A stretch of DNA of 64,000 nt from Verrucomicrobiia bacterium (GCA_023953615.1 JAMLJH010000002.1:646592-710591); one strand, 5' to 3'; counted from the first letter of the stretch, positions 9,715-17,284 are shown. Numbers and translations are program-made. The notes: a model not told the origin generated them from the sequence alone.

Positions 9715-10974
9715 TCAAACATTCAGGGTGCGGCGCAAGGATTCGGCGCGAGCGGCGTTCAAAATGGACTCCGCCTGATCGCCAATTTGCGGGATCTCCC
9801 GCAAATCTTCCTCGTCCGCCAGTAACAAATCTTCCAGCCGCGTTAAACCGGAATGAACCAGTGCGTCCGCTTGTTCGCGGCTGATTCCTTCGATTGCCGC
9901 CAACTGTTCAACGGCTTCGGCCACCTTTTCCTCGAAGCCCTTGCTCACGACCACTTCCGCTTCAATATCCACCTGCCAGCCGGTGAGTTTGGAGGTGAGC
10001 CGGGCGTTTTGACCGCGCTTACCGATGGCCAGCGACAATTGGTCTTCGCTCACCATGATTTTTACGCGCCGGTTCGCTTCGTCTATTTCAAAGGTCTTCA
10101 ACTTGGCCGGGGCCAGGGCGTTCGTCACGTAGTCGCGGATGTTGGGCGACCACTTGATGATGTCCACCTTTTCGTTATTCAGTTCGCGCACGATGTTTTT
10201 CACCCGCTGCCCGCGCAGGCCCACACAGGCGCCCACGGGGTCCACTTTCTCATCGCGGGTATAAACCGCGAGCTTCGTGCGGAAACCGGCTTCGCGGGCA
10301 ATGCCTTTAATTTCGATGGTGCCATCGCTGATTTCCGAAACCTCCACCTGAAACAGCTTGATGACAAACCGCGGGTCCGCCCGGGAGAGAATGATTTCCG
10401 GGCCGTGCGGGCCTTGCTCGACGGCTTTGACGTAGCAACGAATCCGCTCGCCAATTTGATATTCCTCGGTCGGCACGCGCTCCTTGTTGGGCAGCAACGC
10501 CTCGTATTTGCCCAGGTCAACAAAAACGTCGGAGCGCTCGAAACGCCGCACCGAACCGCTGATGATGTCGCCCACGCGATCCTTGAATTCGGAGAAGATC
10601 ATCGCCTTCTCCGCCCGGCGCACCTGCTGCATCAAGGCTTGCTTGGCGTATTGCGCCGCAATGCGACCGAAGCCCGTTGGCGTTACCTCGACCTCCAGTT
10701 CGTCCCCCAGCTTCGCGTCCGGGTTAAGTCGTCGCGCGTCAAATTGCGAAATCTGGTCGTGCTTGGAGATCACCTTTTCCACGACGAACAATTTGGCCCA
10801 CGCCTTGATGCTACCGCTCTTGGAATCCACAGTGACGCGCAGTTCGCGCGCCGGGCCGACGGCTTTTTTCGCCGCCGAAAGCAACGCTTCTTCCACCGCG
10901 TTCACCAGCACGTCCCGGCTGATGCCTTTTTCGCGCTCGTAAAATTCTAGTCCTGCTAAAATGTCAGCATTCAT
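9715..10974 (-). CDS. nusA: transcription termination/antitermination factor NusA
   Basis: A 419-residue RNA polymerase-binding factor. Domains in order: N-terminal RNAP-binding domain (residues 1-125), S1 domain (about 130-200, IISGSVRRFERSDVFVDLG), KH1 and KH2 (about 205-345, including GACVGLRGQRVKNIV and LAIGKRGQNARL), then a helix-hairpin-helix tail of about 65 residues (GISREQADALVHSGLTRLEDLL). I use the ATG at 10974; a TTG two codons earlier is possible. Unlike many genomes, no rimP gene lies upstream: the next gene in that direction is a peroxiredoxin. A hairpin with a T-tract sits 41 bp ahead of the start and may provide NusA-dependent autoregulation. Confidence 0.96.
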   Translation of the reverse strand: MNADILAGLEFYEREKGISRDVLVNAVEEALLSAAKKAVGPARELRVTVDSKSGSIKAWAKLFVVEKVISKHDQISQFDARRLNPDAKLGDELEVEVTPTGFGRIAAQYAKQALMQQVRRAEKAMIFSEFKDRVGDIISGSVRRFERSDVFVDLGKYEALLPNKERVPTEEYQIGERIRCYVKAVEQGPHGPEIILSRADPRFVIKLFQVEVSEISDGTIEIKGIAREAGFRTKLAVYTRDEKVDPVGACVGLRGQRVKNIVRELNNEKVDIIKWSPNIRDYVTNALAPAKLKTFEIDEANRRVKIMVSEDQLSLAIGKRGQNARLTSKLTGWQVDIEAEVVVSKGFEEKVAEAVEQLAAIEGISREQADALVHSGLTRLEDLLLADEEDLREIPQIGDQAESILNAARAESLRRTLNV

Positions 10975-11014
10975 GGCCAATCACTCGCTCTCATGTTTCT
11001 CCCCACGCGGGGAA

Positions 11015-11047
11015 CAAAAAAGTCGGCAGAGGTTATTCTTCCGACTT
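11015..11047 (-). terminator. intrinsic terminator or attenuator just upstream of nusA
   Basis: Read on the minus strand: AAGTCGG, a 14-base loop, CCGACTT, then a run of T. The stem is perfect over 7 bp (11020-11026 with 11041-11047), and the T-tract ends only about 40 bp before the nusA ATG. It lies behind the peroxiredoxin gene, which already has a stronger terminator at 11145-11179. It could therefore be a second stop for that gene or a leader attenuator for nusA. A CCCC-acgc-GGGG hairpin lies between it and nusA. Confidence 0.6.
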
Positions 11048-11144
11048 CGCGTGCCAGCTGATGCCAGCGTCAAACTTTACCGTTAAGCTGCACCGTAGAG
11101 AAGCTTCCTCCACGCGTCAAGCTTGCTTTTCCCTGAAAACCAAA

Positions 11145-11179
11145 ATTCTTGGAGCGGAAACCAATTCCACTCCAAGAAT
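11145..11179 (-). terminator. strong intrinsic terminator behind the peroxiredoxin gene
   Basis: A near-perfect 15-bp stem (11145-11159 with 11165-11179, one C/A mismatch) has a 5-base loop. On the minus strand it is followed by TTTTGGTTTTC. It lies 25 bp downstream of the peroxiredoxin stop codon. Confidence 0.8.
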
Positions 11180-11203
11180 GATCCGGTCCGAAATCGGTTG
11201 CGG

Positions 11204-11680
11204 CTATTTCAGCTTCGCCAAAGTCGCTTTCACCTGCTCGAAATTGGGCAGGTCGTGCGGCGTCGGCGTTTGCTCCGCGTATTGCACCACGCCGTTTTTA
11301 TCAATGACAAAAGCCGCGCGCGCCGCGGTATCGCCCAAACCCAGCAAATTCGGGAACAAGACCCCGTAAGCCTTCGTGGTTTCCTTGTTTAGATCGCTGG
11401 CCAGCGTGATCCCGATGTTTTCCTTCTGCGCCCACGCCAACTGGGCAAACGGGCTGTCCACGCTGATCGCGATCACGTCCGCGTTCAAATCCTTGTAAGC
11501 GTTCAATCCCGCCGTCACCCCGCACAGTTCCGAAGTGCAAACGCCGGTGAAGGCCAGCGGAAAGAACAGCAAAACCGTGTTCTTCTTGCCTAAATTATTG
11601 CTGAGTTTGACTTCAACATCGGCGGGCGACTTGGATTTCAGGCTAAACTCTGGAGCTTTGCTTCCCACGGCTATTGGCAT
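11204..11680 (-). CDS. peroxiredoxin (AhpE/AhpC-TSA type)
   Basis: A 158-residue thiol peroxidase that reduces hydrogen peroxide or organic peroxides. The thioredoxin-fold signature is PLAFTGVCTSELC (about residues 40-52). The first Cys is in the position of the peroxidatic residue, in a T-x-x-C context. The second Cys, five residues later, is a possible resolving partner. The conserved Arg lies further down in the TAARAAFVIDKNG region. ATG at 11680 starts at the usual N-terminus (MPIAVGSKAPEFSL). It is monocistronic with a strong terminator behind it. AhpE-like single-domain peroxiredoxins fit best; the electron donor is not known from context. Confidence 0.92.
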   Translation of the reverse strand: MPIAVGSKAPEFSLKSKSPADVEVKLSNNLGKKNTVLLFFPLAFTGVCTSELCGVTAGLNAYKDLNADVIAISVDSPFAQLAWAQKENIGITLASDLNKETTKAYGVLFPNLLGLGDTAARAAFVIDKNGVVQYAEQTPTPHDLPNFEQVKATLAKLK

Positions 11681-11789
11681 AATCGTTTCCTTTTCCTTTT
11701 CTATTCTAAGATTTAATTTTCAAATGATTCTACAAACCATTAACAGCATTAACAGATGCAGCCGGACTGTCAAACGTCCATTCCCTCCA

Positions 11790-11814
11790 GGGTGTGATTG
11801 GAAGTGACGGTCAA
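11790..11814 (+). repeat. left terminal inverted repeat of the IS
   Basis: 25 bp, identical to the reverse complement of 13209-13233. The stop codon of the transposase frame lies inside it (11811-11813). Confidence 0.93.
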
Positions 11815-12821
11815 TTGAGGCCGAGTTTTGGCGTGGACCAGTAGCGCGACCAGAGTTGGTTGGCGCGGGCCACGCGTAGGCCTAGCATGGCTTCGGCGTT
11901 GGTTTCCTTCCACCAACTGCCCGCCAGTTTGAGCCGTTGTTGAATCACATGCCGATGGCCGCTTTCAATCTCGCCGGAGCCGATCTCCAGTCCCGCCGTC
12001 CGTGCGCCCGCATAGTCCAGATGCGCCCGCCGTTCGCTCAAGTAGCGGTACGCCGCCCGCACGGGCGCGGTCGGCACGCCTTCGGGTTCGAGGTGCGCAG
12101 TCAACGCCCGCAGCACGGCCGACACCTTGTTTTCCAGCAACCGGCTTTGTTGGCGGCGGCGCCAGCGTTCGGGATTTTTGGGGTGAATCACCGTCGCGGC
12201 CGCCGCGAGGTATTCGCTCACGTGGTAGAAGTCCAACAAGTAATCACCTTGCGCGCCGAACTGTTCCTGGAACTGGGTGAGAATCCAGGCCGCCCCGTCG
12301 CCCACCCCATGGACGTGCGTGCGTGCGCCCAGCCCGGCGGCTTGGGCCGTGGCCCGCCACATCGCGCCAGCCAGCGTCACGCTGCCCAAGGTGGCGCCGT
12401 AGCAGGGCGTGGCCGAGTCTTTGGGCCGAGCCAGACACAAACGCGCTTCGCGCCAGATGAGTTGTTTGCCGCAGCGACGATCTTCGCTGTGGGTGGGCGG
12501 CACCATGATGGGAATCAGACTGCCGTCCAGTTGCGTGACCAGCGTGCGGACCGCGCGTTTGGGCGGCGTGACGGCCAAGGCGCTGATCCGCGCCCCGTGC
12601 GCCAAGGTGTGCTGGCGCACCGCTGTGGCCGTCACGTCCAGCCCGTAGTGTTCCCGCACGCGTTGAGCGGCGCGGGCAAAACTTTCCTCGGCCCCGAAAT
12701 CCACCAGCGCCCGTTGCAACCGCCGCGAACGGCCGCGCGGATTCACCCTGGCCCGTTGGCAGAAGGGGCGCAACAACCGGCCGCGCCGGCCCAGCCGCCA
12801 TTGCGTCTCCTGGACTTCCAC
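11811..12821 (-). CDS. ISKra4-family transposase, catalytic part (orfB)
   Basis: The 336-residue main part of the transposase. Acidic residues fitting a DDE catalytic triad occur in VTQLDGSLIPI (about 92-102), HGVGDGAAWIL (about 172-182) and EIGSGEIESGHRHV (about 282-295). The tail has WWKETNAEAMLGLRV, typical of ISKra4/UPF0236-like transposases. The in-frame reading extends upstream of this ATG to 12851. There a -1 slip on nine A residues would join it to the frame at 12845-13153, giving KKKRLTWQTTFGWVEVQE across the junction. That junction peptide is what I would expect of a full-length family member, so the ATG at 12821 is probably internal. The stop lies in the left inverted repeat. Translation by frameshift is inferred, not shown. 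Confidence 0.88.
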   Translation of the reverse strand: MEVQETQWRLGRRGRLLRPFCQRARVNPRGRSRRLQRALVDFGAEESFARAAQRVREHYGLDVTATAVRQHTLAHGARISALAVTPPKRAVRTLVTQLDGSLIPIMVPPTHSEDRRCGKQLIWREARLCLARPKDSATPCYGATLGSVTLAGAMWRATAQAAGLGARTHVHGVGDGAAWILTQFQEQFGAQGDYLLDFYHVSEYLAAAATVIHPKNPERWRRRQQSRLLENKVSAVLRALTAHLEPEGVPTAPVRAAYRYLSERRAHLDYAGARTAGLEIGSGEIESGHRHVIQQRLKLAGSWWKETNAEAMLGLRVARANQLWSRYWSTPKLGLN

Positions 12822-12844
12822 CCACCCAAAGGTGGTCTGCCACG

Positions 12845-13153
12845 TCAGTCTTTTTTTTTACCGTAGTGAATGGCATCCGGATGGCGCTGGGGCACCTGGG
12901 CTTGGGTGTGGGCCTCGGCTTCGCGGGCCCACTGGCCCAAAAGCTCCTGAGCCAATTGGCGCACCTGCGCGCTCACGCGCGCTTCGGCTTCATCGGCGGT
13001 GCAGTCGTCGGTGACGGATTGGTCGAGCGTATCGGCCAGTTCGTGCAGCCGTGCCAGCACGTCGGGCCGATGCGCCAACCGCTCTTCCAGGGATCGGCGG
13101 GAAGGGGAAACGTTTTTGGATTTCGGTCGTTCATCGTTCATGAACCACTTCAA
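12845..13153 (-). CDS. IS orfA: N-terminal part of the ISKra4-like transposase
   Basis: A 102-residue frame starting at ATG 13153 (alternative 13141). It is predicted to be helical and charged (SLEERLAHRPDVLARLHELADTL and EAEARVSAQVRQLAQELLGQ). It ends in HYGKKKD, where the lysine codons are the A9 run at 12851-12859. The zero-frame stop follows at once; a -1 shift enters the long transposase frame. Fusion gives about 101 + 346 residues, close to the length of ISKra4 transposases. The alternative is that the A9 run is a slippage mutation that inactivated a once single frame. Perfect ends favour a programmed shift. Confidence 0.8.
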   Translation of the reverse strand: MKWFMNDERPKSKNVSPSRRSLEERLAHRPDVLARLHELADTLDQSVTDDCTADEAEARVSAQVRQLAQELLGQWAREAEAHTQAQVPQRHPDAIHYGKKKD

Positions 13154-13208
13154 ATATACAAAATCGTTCCAAGGCGCCAGGGCTAAATCACTTACAAAAA
13201 ATTAGCCT

Positions 13209-13233
13209 TTGACCGTCACTTCCAATCACACCC
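13209..13233 (-). repeat. right terminal inverted repeat of the IS
   Basis: 25 bp matching the left end exactly in inverted orientation. It abuts the 9-bp target duplication TTCCCTCCA at 13234-13242. Confidence 0.93.
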
Positions 13234-13868
13234 TTCCCTCCATTCTACCTGCCACTGCGTTGCAAACGGGTTTGGTATGTAGCGGCGGTCTATGACCGTC
13301 GCACTCCAAGCGCCGTGATGGAATTGAGGGAAAGCCTTGGCCACAGAGACACCGAGACGCGGAGGATGGTGGATAGTGGATAGATAATGGAGGATGGCGA
13401 TAATTCCCGTTCGCGTATTTTGTGTATTTCGCGATTATATTTTCTCTAACCGACAAGATGACAGGATGGACAGGATAAGGTGGGATTGAAGCCGCAAAGA
13501 ACTCAAAGAGCGCAAAGAAATGCCCTTATTTTTGCGCCCTATGCGCTTTTTTGCGGCTATCCTTCTGAAACGTTTCCCGTTCGCACGTTTCGCAGCCCAT
13601 TCCATCCTGATCATCCGGCAATCCTGTCCGTTGGAGGCGGCAGGGATGTCGTCCGCGAGGGCGCGAACGACCACCGCCGAGGGCGGCGATGCTCCCTCAA
13701 TTCCCATTCCTCTGTCCTTGAGTTGCGGCGGTCATAGAGCGCCGCTACATCTCTGCCGCGCGCTTTTTTCAAGGCAGCTCGTGCGCCGGTTCGCGCGCCC
13801 CGGCGGCCGCCCCATGTTTTCAGACGTGAAGCGAGCCGCCGGGAGTGATCGTCCATTCCGCGCGCCGG
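13234..13868. repeat. gene-free mosaic of dispersed repeat modules
   Basis: No convincing gene. After the target duplication come a GCGGTC hairpin copy (13277-13302), phrases such as CCACAGAGACACCGAGACGC (13341 on), 'GATAATTCCCGTTCGCGTAT', 'GACAGGATGGACAGGAT', 'GCAAAGAACTCAAAGAGCGC', and a degenerate inverted hairpin copy (13725-13750). The same phrases recur at 15.2-16.1, 16.9-17.2 and 20.2 kb, which marks them as dispersed repeats, not coding DNA. Confidence 0.75.
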
Positions 13869-14255
13869 CTATTTCGACTTTTCCAATTTTTCGCCGGCGG
13901 CTTTCCAGCCTTGAATTCCCGCCGACATGTACTTGACGTTGGTGTAGCCCAATTTGACCGCCGCCTGGGCCGCCTCTTTATACGCCAGGCACTTGGGATG
14001 CCCGCAGTACGCCACGATCAATGTGTTCTTATCCGCCGGTAGCACGCTGGGGAGTTTGTTTTCAATTTCGGCGAAATTCAAAGCTCCCGGGACGCGCCCG
14101 CGTTTAAAGGACGCCGTACCATTCGCGTCAATAATCACGGCCGTCTTGGTTTCAACGAGCGCCTTGACCTCCTTAACCGAGAGATCGGCGAATTCGACCG
14201 CGAACCCAGTCGCGACCCCGATGGTGATGATGAACAGCGCCAGTAATTTTTTCAT
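13869..14255 (-). CDS. exported rhodanese-like protein
   Basis: A 128-residue single rhodanese domain behind a signal peptide. Residues 1-20 (MKKLLALFIITIGVATGFAV) form a signal sequence, so the protein acts in the periplasm or at the envelope. The active-site loop is AYCGHPKCLAY with the candidate catalytic Cys at about 84 and a second Cys at about 89. The domain ends in the usual GIQGWKAAGEKLE. I start at ATG 14255 because it begins the signal peptide; an upstream reading to 14345 has no family support. Rhodanese domains transfer sulfane sulfur, but with no neighbouring sulfur gene the substrate is open. The CxxxxC spacing in the loop may instead reflect redox use. Confidence 0.88.
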   Translation of the reverse strand: MKKLLALFIITIGVATGFAVEFADLSVKEVKALVETKTAVIIDANGTASFKRGRVPGALNFAEIENKLPSVLPADKNTLIVAYCGHPKCLAYKEAAQAAVKLGYTNVKYMSAGIQGWKAAGEKLEKSK

Positions 14256-14500
14256 GATTTTCAGTCGTTGTTGGTTTTTGAGGATGATGACAATTCCACG
14301 AGTTTGGACGATTTGCACCTGCCGGATGCCCACCGCGAGAGCCACCTCCGTGAATCTCTTTTGCCACCGGTTAGCACCTTAACGGCATCAAACCGGGACG
14401 CAACTTAAAAGACCGGGAAATTTCACGCCGGTTGACGTGGCAGAAGACCTGTCGCTGCGGAAGTCTCCCCCGTCGCAACTTTGTGTCTGATCTGGTGATT

Positions 14501-14531
14501 GTGTCTCGGGACATGTCTCAGACCGAGACAC
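14501..14531. promoter_or_regulatory. palindrome upstream of the first pseudopilin gene
   Basis: GTGTCTCGG (14501-14509) is mirrored by CCGAGACAC (14523-14531). A further TGTCTC (14514-14519) in the loop pairs with GAGACA. The 450-bp gene-free stretch 14256-14705 holds nothing else that I recognise. The motif resembles the GTCTC/GAGAC palindrome at 17201-17218, so it may be an operator or activator site. Confidence 0.45.
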
Positions 14532-14705
14532 GCCGCTGCGAGAGGCGCTCGGGTGATTTACGGAAGTTGGATGGGCAAAGTTTCGTCCCGCCGCCGCAGG
14601 TTGCGCGTTGCAAACGGATAAAAGTCCGCTACGCTGGACAAAAATCGAGGTTCTGGACCAGTTTCAGGCCGAAAATGACGGGTTTAAGTCAAAGGAAATG
14701 GAGCG

Positions 14706-15089
14706 ATGAAAATTCAAGCAAAGCAAAATGCCGGCTTTACGCTGGTGGAAATCATGATTGTGGTGGCGATTATCGGGATGTTGGCGGCCATCGCCATCCC
14801 CAACATGATCAAAGCCCGCAATACCGCCCAGGCCAATGCCTGCATCGCCAATATGCGGCAGATTGACAATGCCATTCAGCAATACGCCCTGGAAAACAAC
14901 AAGCGCGATGCTGATCCGGTCACTGCGGATAACATTCGGGAATACATCAAAGACAAGATCATGCCCGTGTGCCCGGCGGGAAATGTGGATTACGTTTTGG
15001 GCGGTACCGTGGCCTCCGTGCCCAGTGTGACTTGCCCCAATGAAAACAGCACCCCGCCGCACCGTTTGGGACGCCAAGTCGGCCATTAA
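14706..15089 (+). CDS. type II secretion-like pseudopilin (small)
   Basis: A 127-residue prepilin-like protein. A short leader (MKIQAKQNAG) is followed by FTLVEIMIVVAIIGMLAAIAIPN: predicted prepilin peptidase cleavage between G10 and F11, with the conserved Glu at +5. The hydrophobic helix runs to about residue 31. The globular part contains NACIANMRQIDNAIQQYALE and two cysteines in PVCPAG and VTCPN. The C-terminus reads PPHRLGRQVGH. Related copies end in a short HKLP-type tail, so this end looks altered. ATG at 14706 is preceded by GGAAATGGAGCG. A paralogue lies at 16270. The proteins are probably exported through a T2SS/T4P-like assembly system encoded elsewhere. Confidence 0.9.
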   Translation: MKIQAKQNAGFTLVEIMIVVAIIGMLAAIAIPNMIKARNTAQANACIANMRQIDNAIQQYALENNKRDADPVTADNIREYIKDKIMPVCPAGNVDYVLGGTVASVPSVTCPNENSTPPHRLGRQVGH

Positions 15090-16146
15090 GCAAACGCTGA
15101 ATCGTTCAGATTCAACCACGGATACACACGGATGAACCCCAATAAAATCAAGGCCATTGTGCGGGGCATTCGTGTTGATTGGTGAAGAAGCGATGTAGCG
15201 GCGGTCTATGACCGTCACTGACTCAAGGGCAGGGGAATAAACGACAAAGGAATGGCTTCCAATCGTTAAATCGTTAAATCGTTAAATGGCGCGGGCTGGG
15301 TCTATTCTCCATCCACTATCCACTATCCTCCATCTACTGCGTCTCAGTGGCTAGTCTTGGGGGACAGGATTACCGGATGATCAGGATGGGATGAACCGCG
15401 AAATACGCGAACGGGAAAGGCTTGAGGGATAGCCGCAAAAAAGCGCATAAGGCGCAAAAATAAAGGCATTTCTCTGCGGTCTTGGCGGATTCAATTCCGC
15501 CTTATCCTGGCCATCCTGTCATCTTGTCGGTTAAAGAAAATATAACCGCGAAATACACAAAATACGCGAACGGAAATTATCGCCATCCACCATCCACTAT
15601 CCACCATCCTCCGTGCCTCCGCGTCTCGGTGCCTCAGTGGCTAGTCTTGGTGGACAGGATTACCGGATGATCAGGATGGGATGAACCACGAAATACGCGA
15701 ACGGGGAAGGCTTGGGAAGGATAGCCGCAAAAAAGCGCATAAAGCGCAAAAAAACAAAGGCATTTCTTTGCGATCTTTGAGTTCTCTGCGGTTTTAGTCT
15801 CGTCCCATTCTCTGCGTCTCGGTGCCTCAGTGGCTAAGTCTTTCCCTCAATTCCGTCACGGCGGATGAAGAAAATATAACCGCGAAATACACGGACGGGA
15901 ATTATCGCCATCCACCATCCACTATCCTCCATCCTCCGTGCCTCCGCGTCTCAGTGGCTAAGCCTTTCCCTCAGTTCCATTACGGCGTATGAAGTGCGAC
16001 GGTCATAGACCGCCGCTACATAATCACAATGGATTTCTTTGTGATCTTAATCCCGACCCATCCGGTAATCCTGTCACTTCTTTGCGATCTTTGCGGCTTT
16101 AATTAAACCCCGGGGCGAACCGGGTGGAACCCGGGGTAACTCTGAT
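15090..16146. repeat. 1-kb gene-free repeat mosaic between the two pseudopilin genes
   Basis: No gene seen. It contains hairpin copies at 15193-15217 (direct) and 15996-16021 (inverted). A roughly 300-bp composite phrase also occurs about three times (starts near 15294, 15585 and 15900): 'CCATCCACTATCC', 'GCGTCTCGGTGCCTCAGTGG', 'GACAGGATTACCGGATGATC', 'ACCGCGAAATACACAAAAT', 'AGCGCATAAAGCGCAAAAAA'. A TTAAATCG triplet repeat occurs at about 15265-15290, and a GC-rich inverted repeat (ACCCCGGG...CCCGGGGT) near 16105-16137. Confidence 0.8.
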
Positions 16147-16162
16147 TGGCATTGGCGCTGCT
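16147..16162 (+). promoter_or_regulatory. possible sigma-54 promoter of the second pseudopilin gene
   Basis: TGGCATTGGCGCTGCT has GG and GC elements 10 bp apart, as at -24/-12 sigma-54 promoters, and 13 of 16 bases fit TGGCACGNNNNTTGCW (the four N count as fits). It lies 108 bp before the ATG at 16270. No activator palindrome is obvious upstream. Confidence 0.35.
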
Positions 16163-16269
16163 AAGGGAAGGGCACGCGGTTGCAGCAGGCAATCAGGTGA
16201 ACACCAACCGCAATTGTATAACCCGCCTGCTGCTGTGTTCACGCCGCTAACAGAAAGAACAGAACAACT

Positions 16270-16629
16270 ATGAAGATCAATACCTCCCGTAAAGCGGGTT
16301 TCACGCTGGTCGAAATCATGATCGTGGTGGCCATCATCGGCCTCTTGGCTGCGATCGCCATTCCGAACTTCGTGAAAGCACGCGAAACGTCCCGCACGAA
16401 TGCGTGTATCAACAACCTCCGCCAGATTGACGGAGCGAAGCAACAGTGGGCACTGGAAACCAGTGCCGCTCCGACTGCGACGCCGGATGCTACTGCCCTT
16501 TATGGATCAACTAACTACATTACTGTAGCACCGACATGCCCGGCTGGAGGTACGTACACCATCGGAGCGCTTACGGCTTCTCCGAGTTGCACTGTGGCGA
16601 CTCACAAATTGCCGAATGCGATTCCCTGA
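16270..16629 (+). CDS. type II secretion-like pseudopilin (small, paralogue)
   Basis: A 119-residue prepilin-like protein closely related to the one at 14706. The leader MKINTSRKAG is followed by FTLVEIMIVVAIIGLLAAIAIPN, so cleavage falls at G10/F11 with Glu at +5. The helix continues into KARETSRTNACINNLRQIDGAKQQWALE. The C-terminal part has the PTCPAGGTYTIG and SPSC cysteines and a THKLPNAIP tail. It is monocistronic: a clear terminator follows at 16661. The Cys pair is shared with its paralogue and probably forms a disulfide in the mature pseudopilin. The protein partner machinery is not in the window. Confidence 0.92.
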   Translation: MKINTSRKAGFTLVEIMIVVAIIGLLAAIAIPNFVKARETSRTNACINNLRQIDGAKQQWALETSAAPTATPDATALYGSTNYITVAPTCPAGGTYTIGALTASPSCTVATHKLPNAIP

Positions 16630-16660
16630 TCTGAACTTAGATTTAATCTAAAATCACAAG

Positions 16661-16691
16661 CCGGCTCGGGAGCCATTCCGAGCCGGTTTTT
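16661..16691 (+). terminator. intrinsic terminator after the pseudopilin gene
   Basis: A perfect 9-bp stem CCGGCTCGG/CCGAGCCGG (16661-16669 and 16678-16686), an 8-base loop, then TTTTTCGTTTT. Confidence 0.92.
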
Positions 16692-16699
16692 CGTTTTAA

Positions 16700-16871
16700 T
16701 GTAGCGGCGGTCTATGACCGTCGCCAACTTTAGCGCCGTTAGAGCATTTTAAGTATTCCTATAACCGCCGACATGACGAGCGGGTTTCCCAACCTCAAGC
16801 CAAGCGTTGGGGTCAAACGGACAACCGCCCTGGGCTCGGGACGAGCACCGGCGCGACCGGTGATGTGGTCA
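16700..16871 (+). repeat. 172-bp direct repeat, left copy (flanks the yfhO-like gene)
   Basis: Starts with the GCGGTC hairpin (16699-16724), runs through TTAGCGCCGTTAGAGCATTT and ends at ATGTGGTCA. It matches 19707-19878 with about four differences, and 23108-23225 in inverted orientation over a shorter, more diverged length. After it, 16872-17160 holds further repeat phrases including an inverted hairpin at 17062-17087. Confidence 0.9.
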
Positions 16872-17200
16872 TCTCATCCTCTGCGTCTCGGTGTCTCTGT
16901 GGCTAGTCGTGGGCGTGGGCGTGGGCGACAGGATTGCAGGATGATCAGGATGGATGAACTGCGAAAACACGCGAACGGGAATTATCGCCATCCTCCATCC
17001 TCTCCGCCTCTGCGCCTCGGTGGCAAATTCTTTTCCTCAATTCCATCACCGCGTATGAAGTGCGACGGTCATAGACCGCCGCTACATATAATCGCAATGG
17101 ATTTTCTTGCGGCTTCAATCCCACCTTATCCTGTCCATCCTGTCATCCTGTCGGTCAGACAACCGGTGGGATGCGCTCCGCCCAAAAAATATGACACGGT

Positions 17201-17218
17201 GTCTCATCCTGATGAGAC
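17201..17218. promoter_or_regulatory. perfect palindrome, candidate activator-binding site
   Basis: GTCTCATCCTGATGAGAC is an 8-bp perfect inverted repeat with a 2-bp centre, 51 bp upstream of a sigma-54-like promoter at 17269. That is a common distance for an enhancer-binding protein site. Confidence 0.5.
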
Positions 17219-17268
17219 CTGCGTGCTATAATCCGATAAATCACGCTCACGGGTTGCGGCTCTGATTC

Positions 17269-17284
17269 TGGCACGAACATTTCT
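17269..17284 (+). promoter_or_regulatory. sigma-54-type -24/-12 promoter upstream of the yfhO-like gene
   Basis: TGGCACGAACATTTCT matches the consensus TGGCACGNNNNTTGCW at every fixed position except one (T for G in the -12 element). It lies about 90 bp before the first possible start of the membrane protein gene. A TATAAT at 17227-17232 nearby lacks a good -35 partner. Confidence 0.6.

Larger units (their letters stand above)
11790..13233 (-). mobile_element. complete ISKra4-like insertion sequence, 1444 bp
   Basis: An intact insertion sequence bounded by 25-bp perfect terminal inverted repeats (11790-11814 and 13209-13233, starting GGGTGTGATTGGAAGTGACG). It is flanked by a 9-bp direct duplication TTCCCTCCA at 11781-11789 and 13234-13242. 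Inside are two overlapping minus-strand frames that join across an A9 run into a transposase of about 447 residues. Perfect ends and an undamaged target duplication imply a recent insertion. The right side lies in the repeat-rich stretch and the left behind the peroxiredoxin gene. Confidence 0.93.

Noticed and set aside
11790..13233. Interpretation of the IS as an ISL3 or IS1380 element
   Set aside because: The WWKETNAEAMLGLRV tail, the two-frame layout and the UPF0236-like triad context fit ISKra4 better.
13234..13868. Several possible small reading frames in the repeat region
   Set aside because: They translate repeat phrases, differ between copies and lack ribosome-binding sites.
14580..14625. 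Sigma-54 promoter candidate before the first pseudopilin gene
   Set aside because: The GG and GC elements (GGTTGCGCGTTGCA) are one base too close.
15262..15980. Threefold repeated phrases as a CRISPR array
   Set aside because: Units are about 300 bp, variable and without regular spacers.
17227..17232. TATAAT as a sigma-70 promoter of the yfhO-like gene
   Set aside because: No acceptable -35 at 16-18 bp; the sigma-54 match at 17269 is better.
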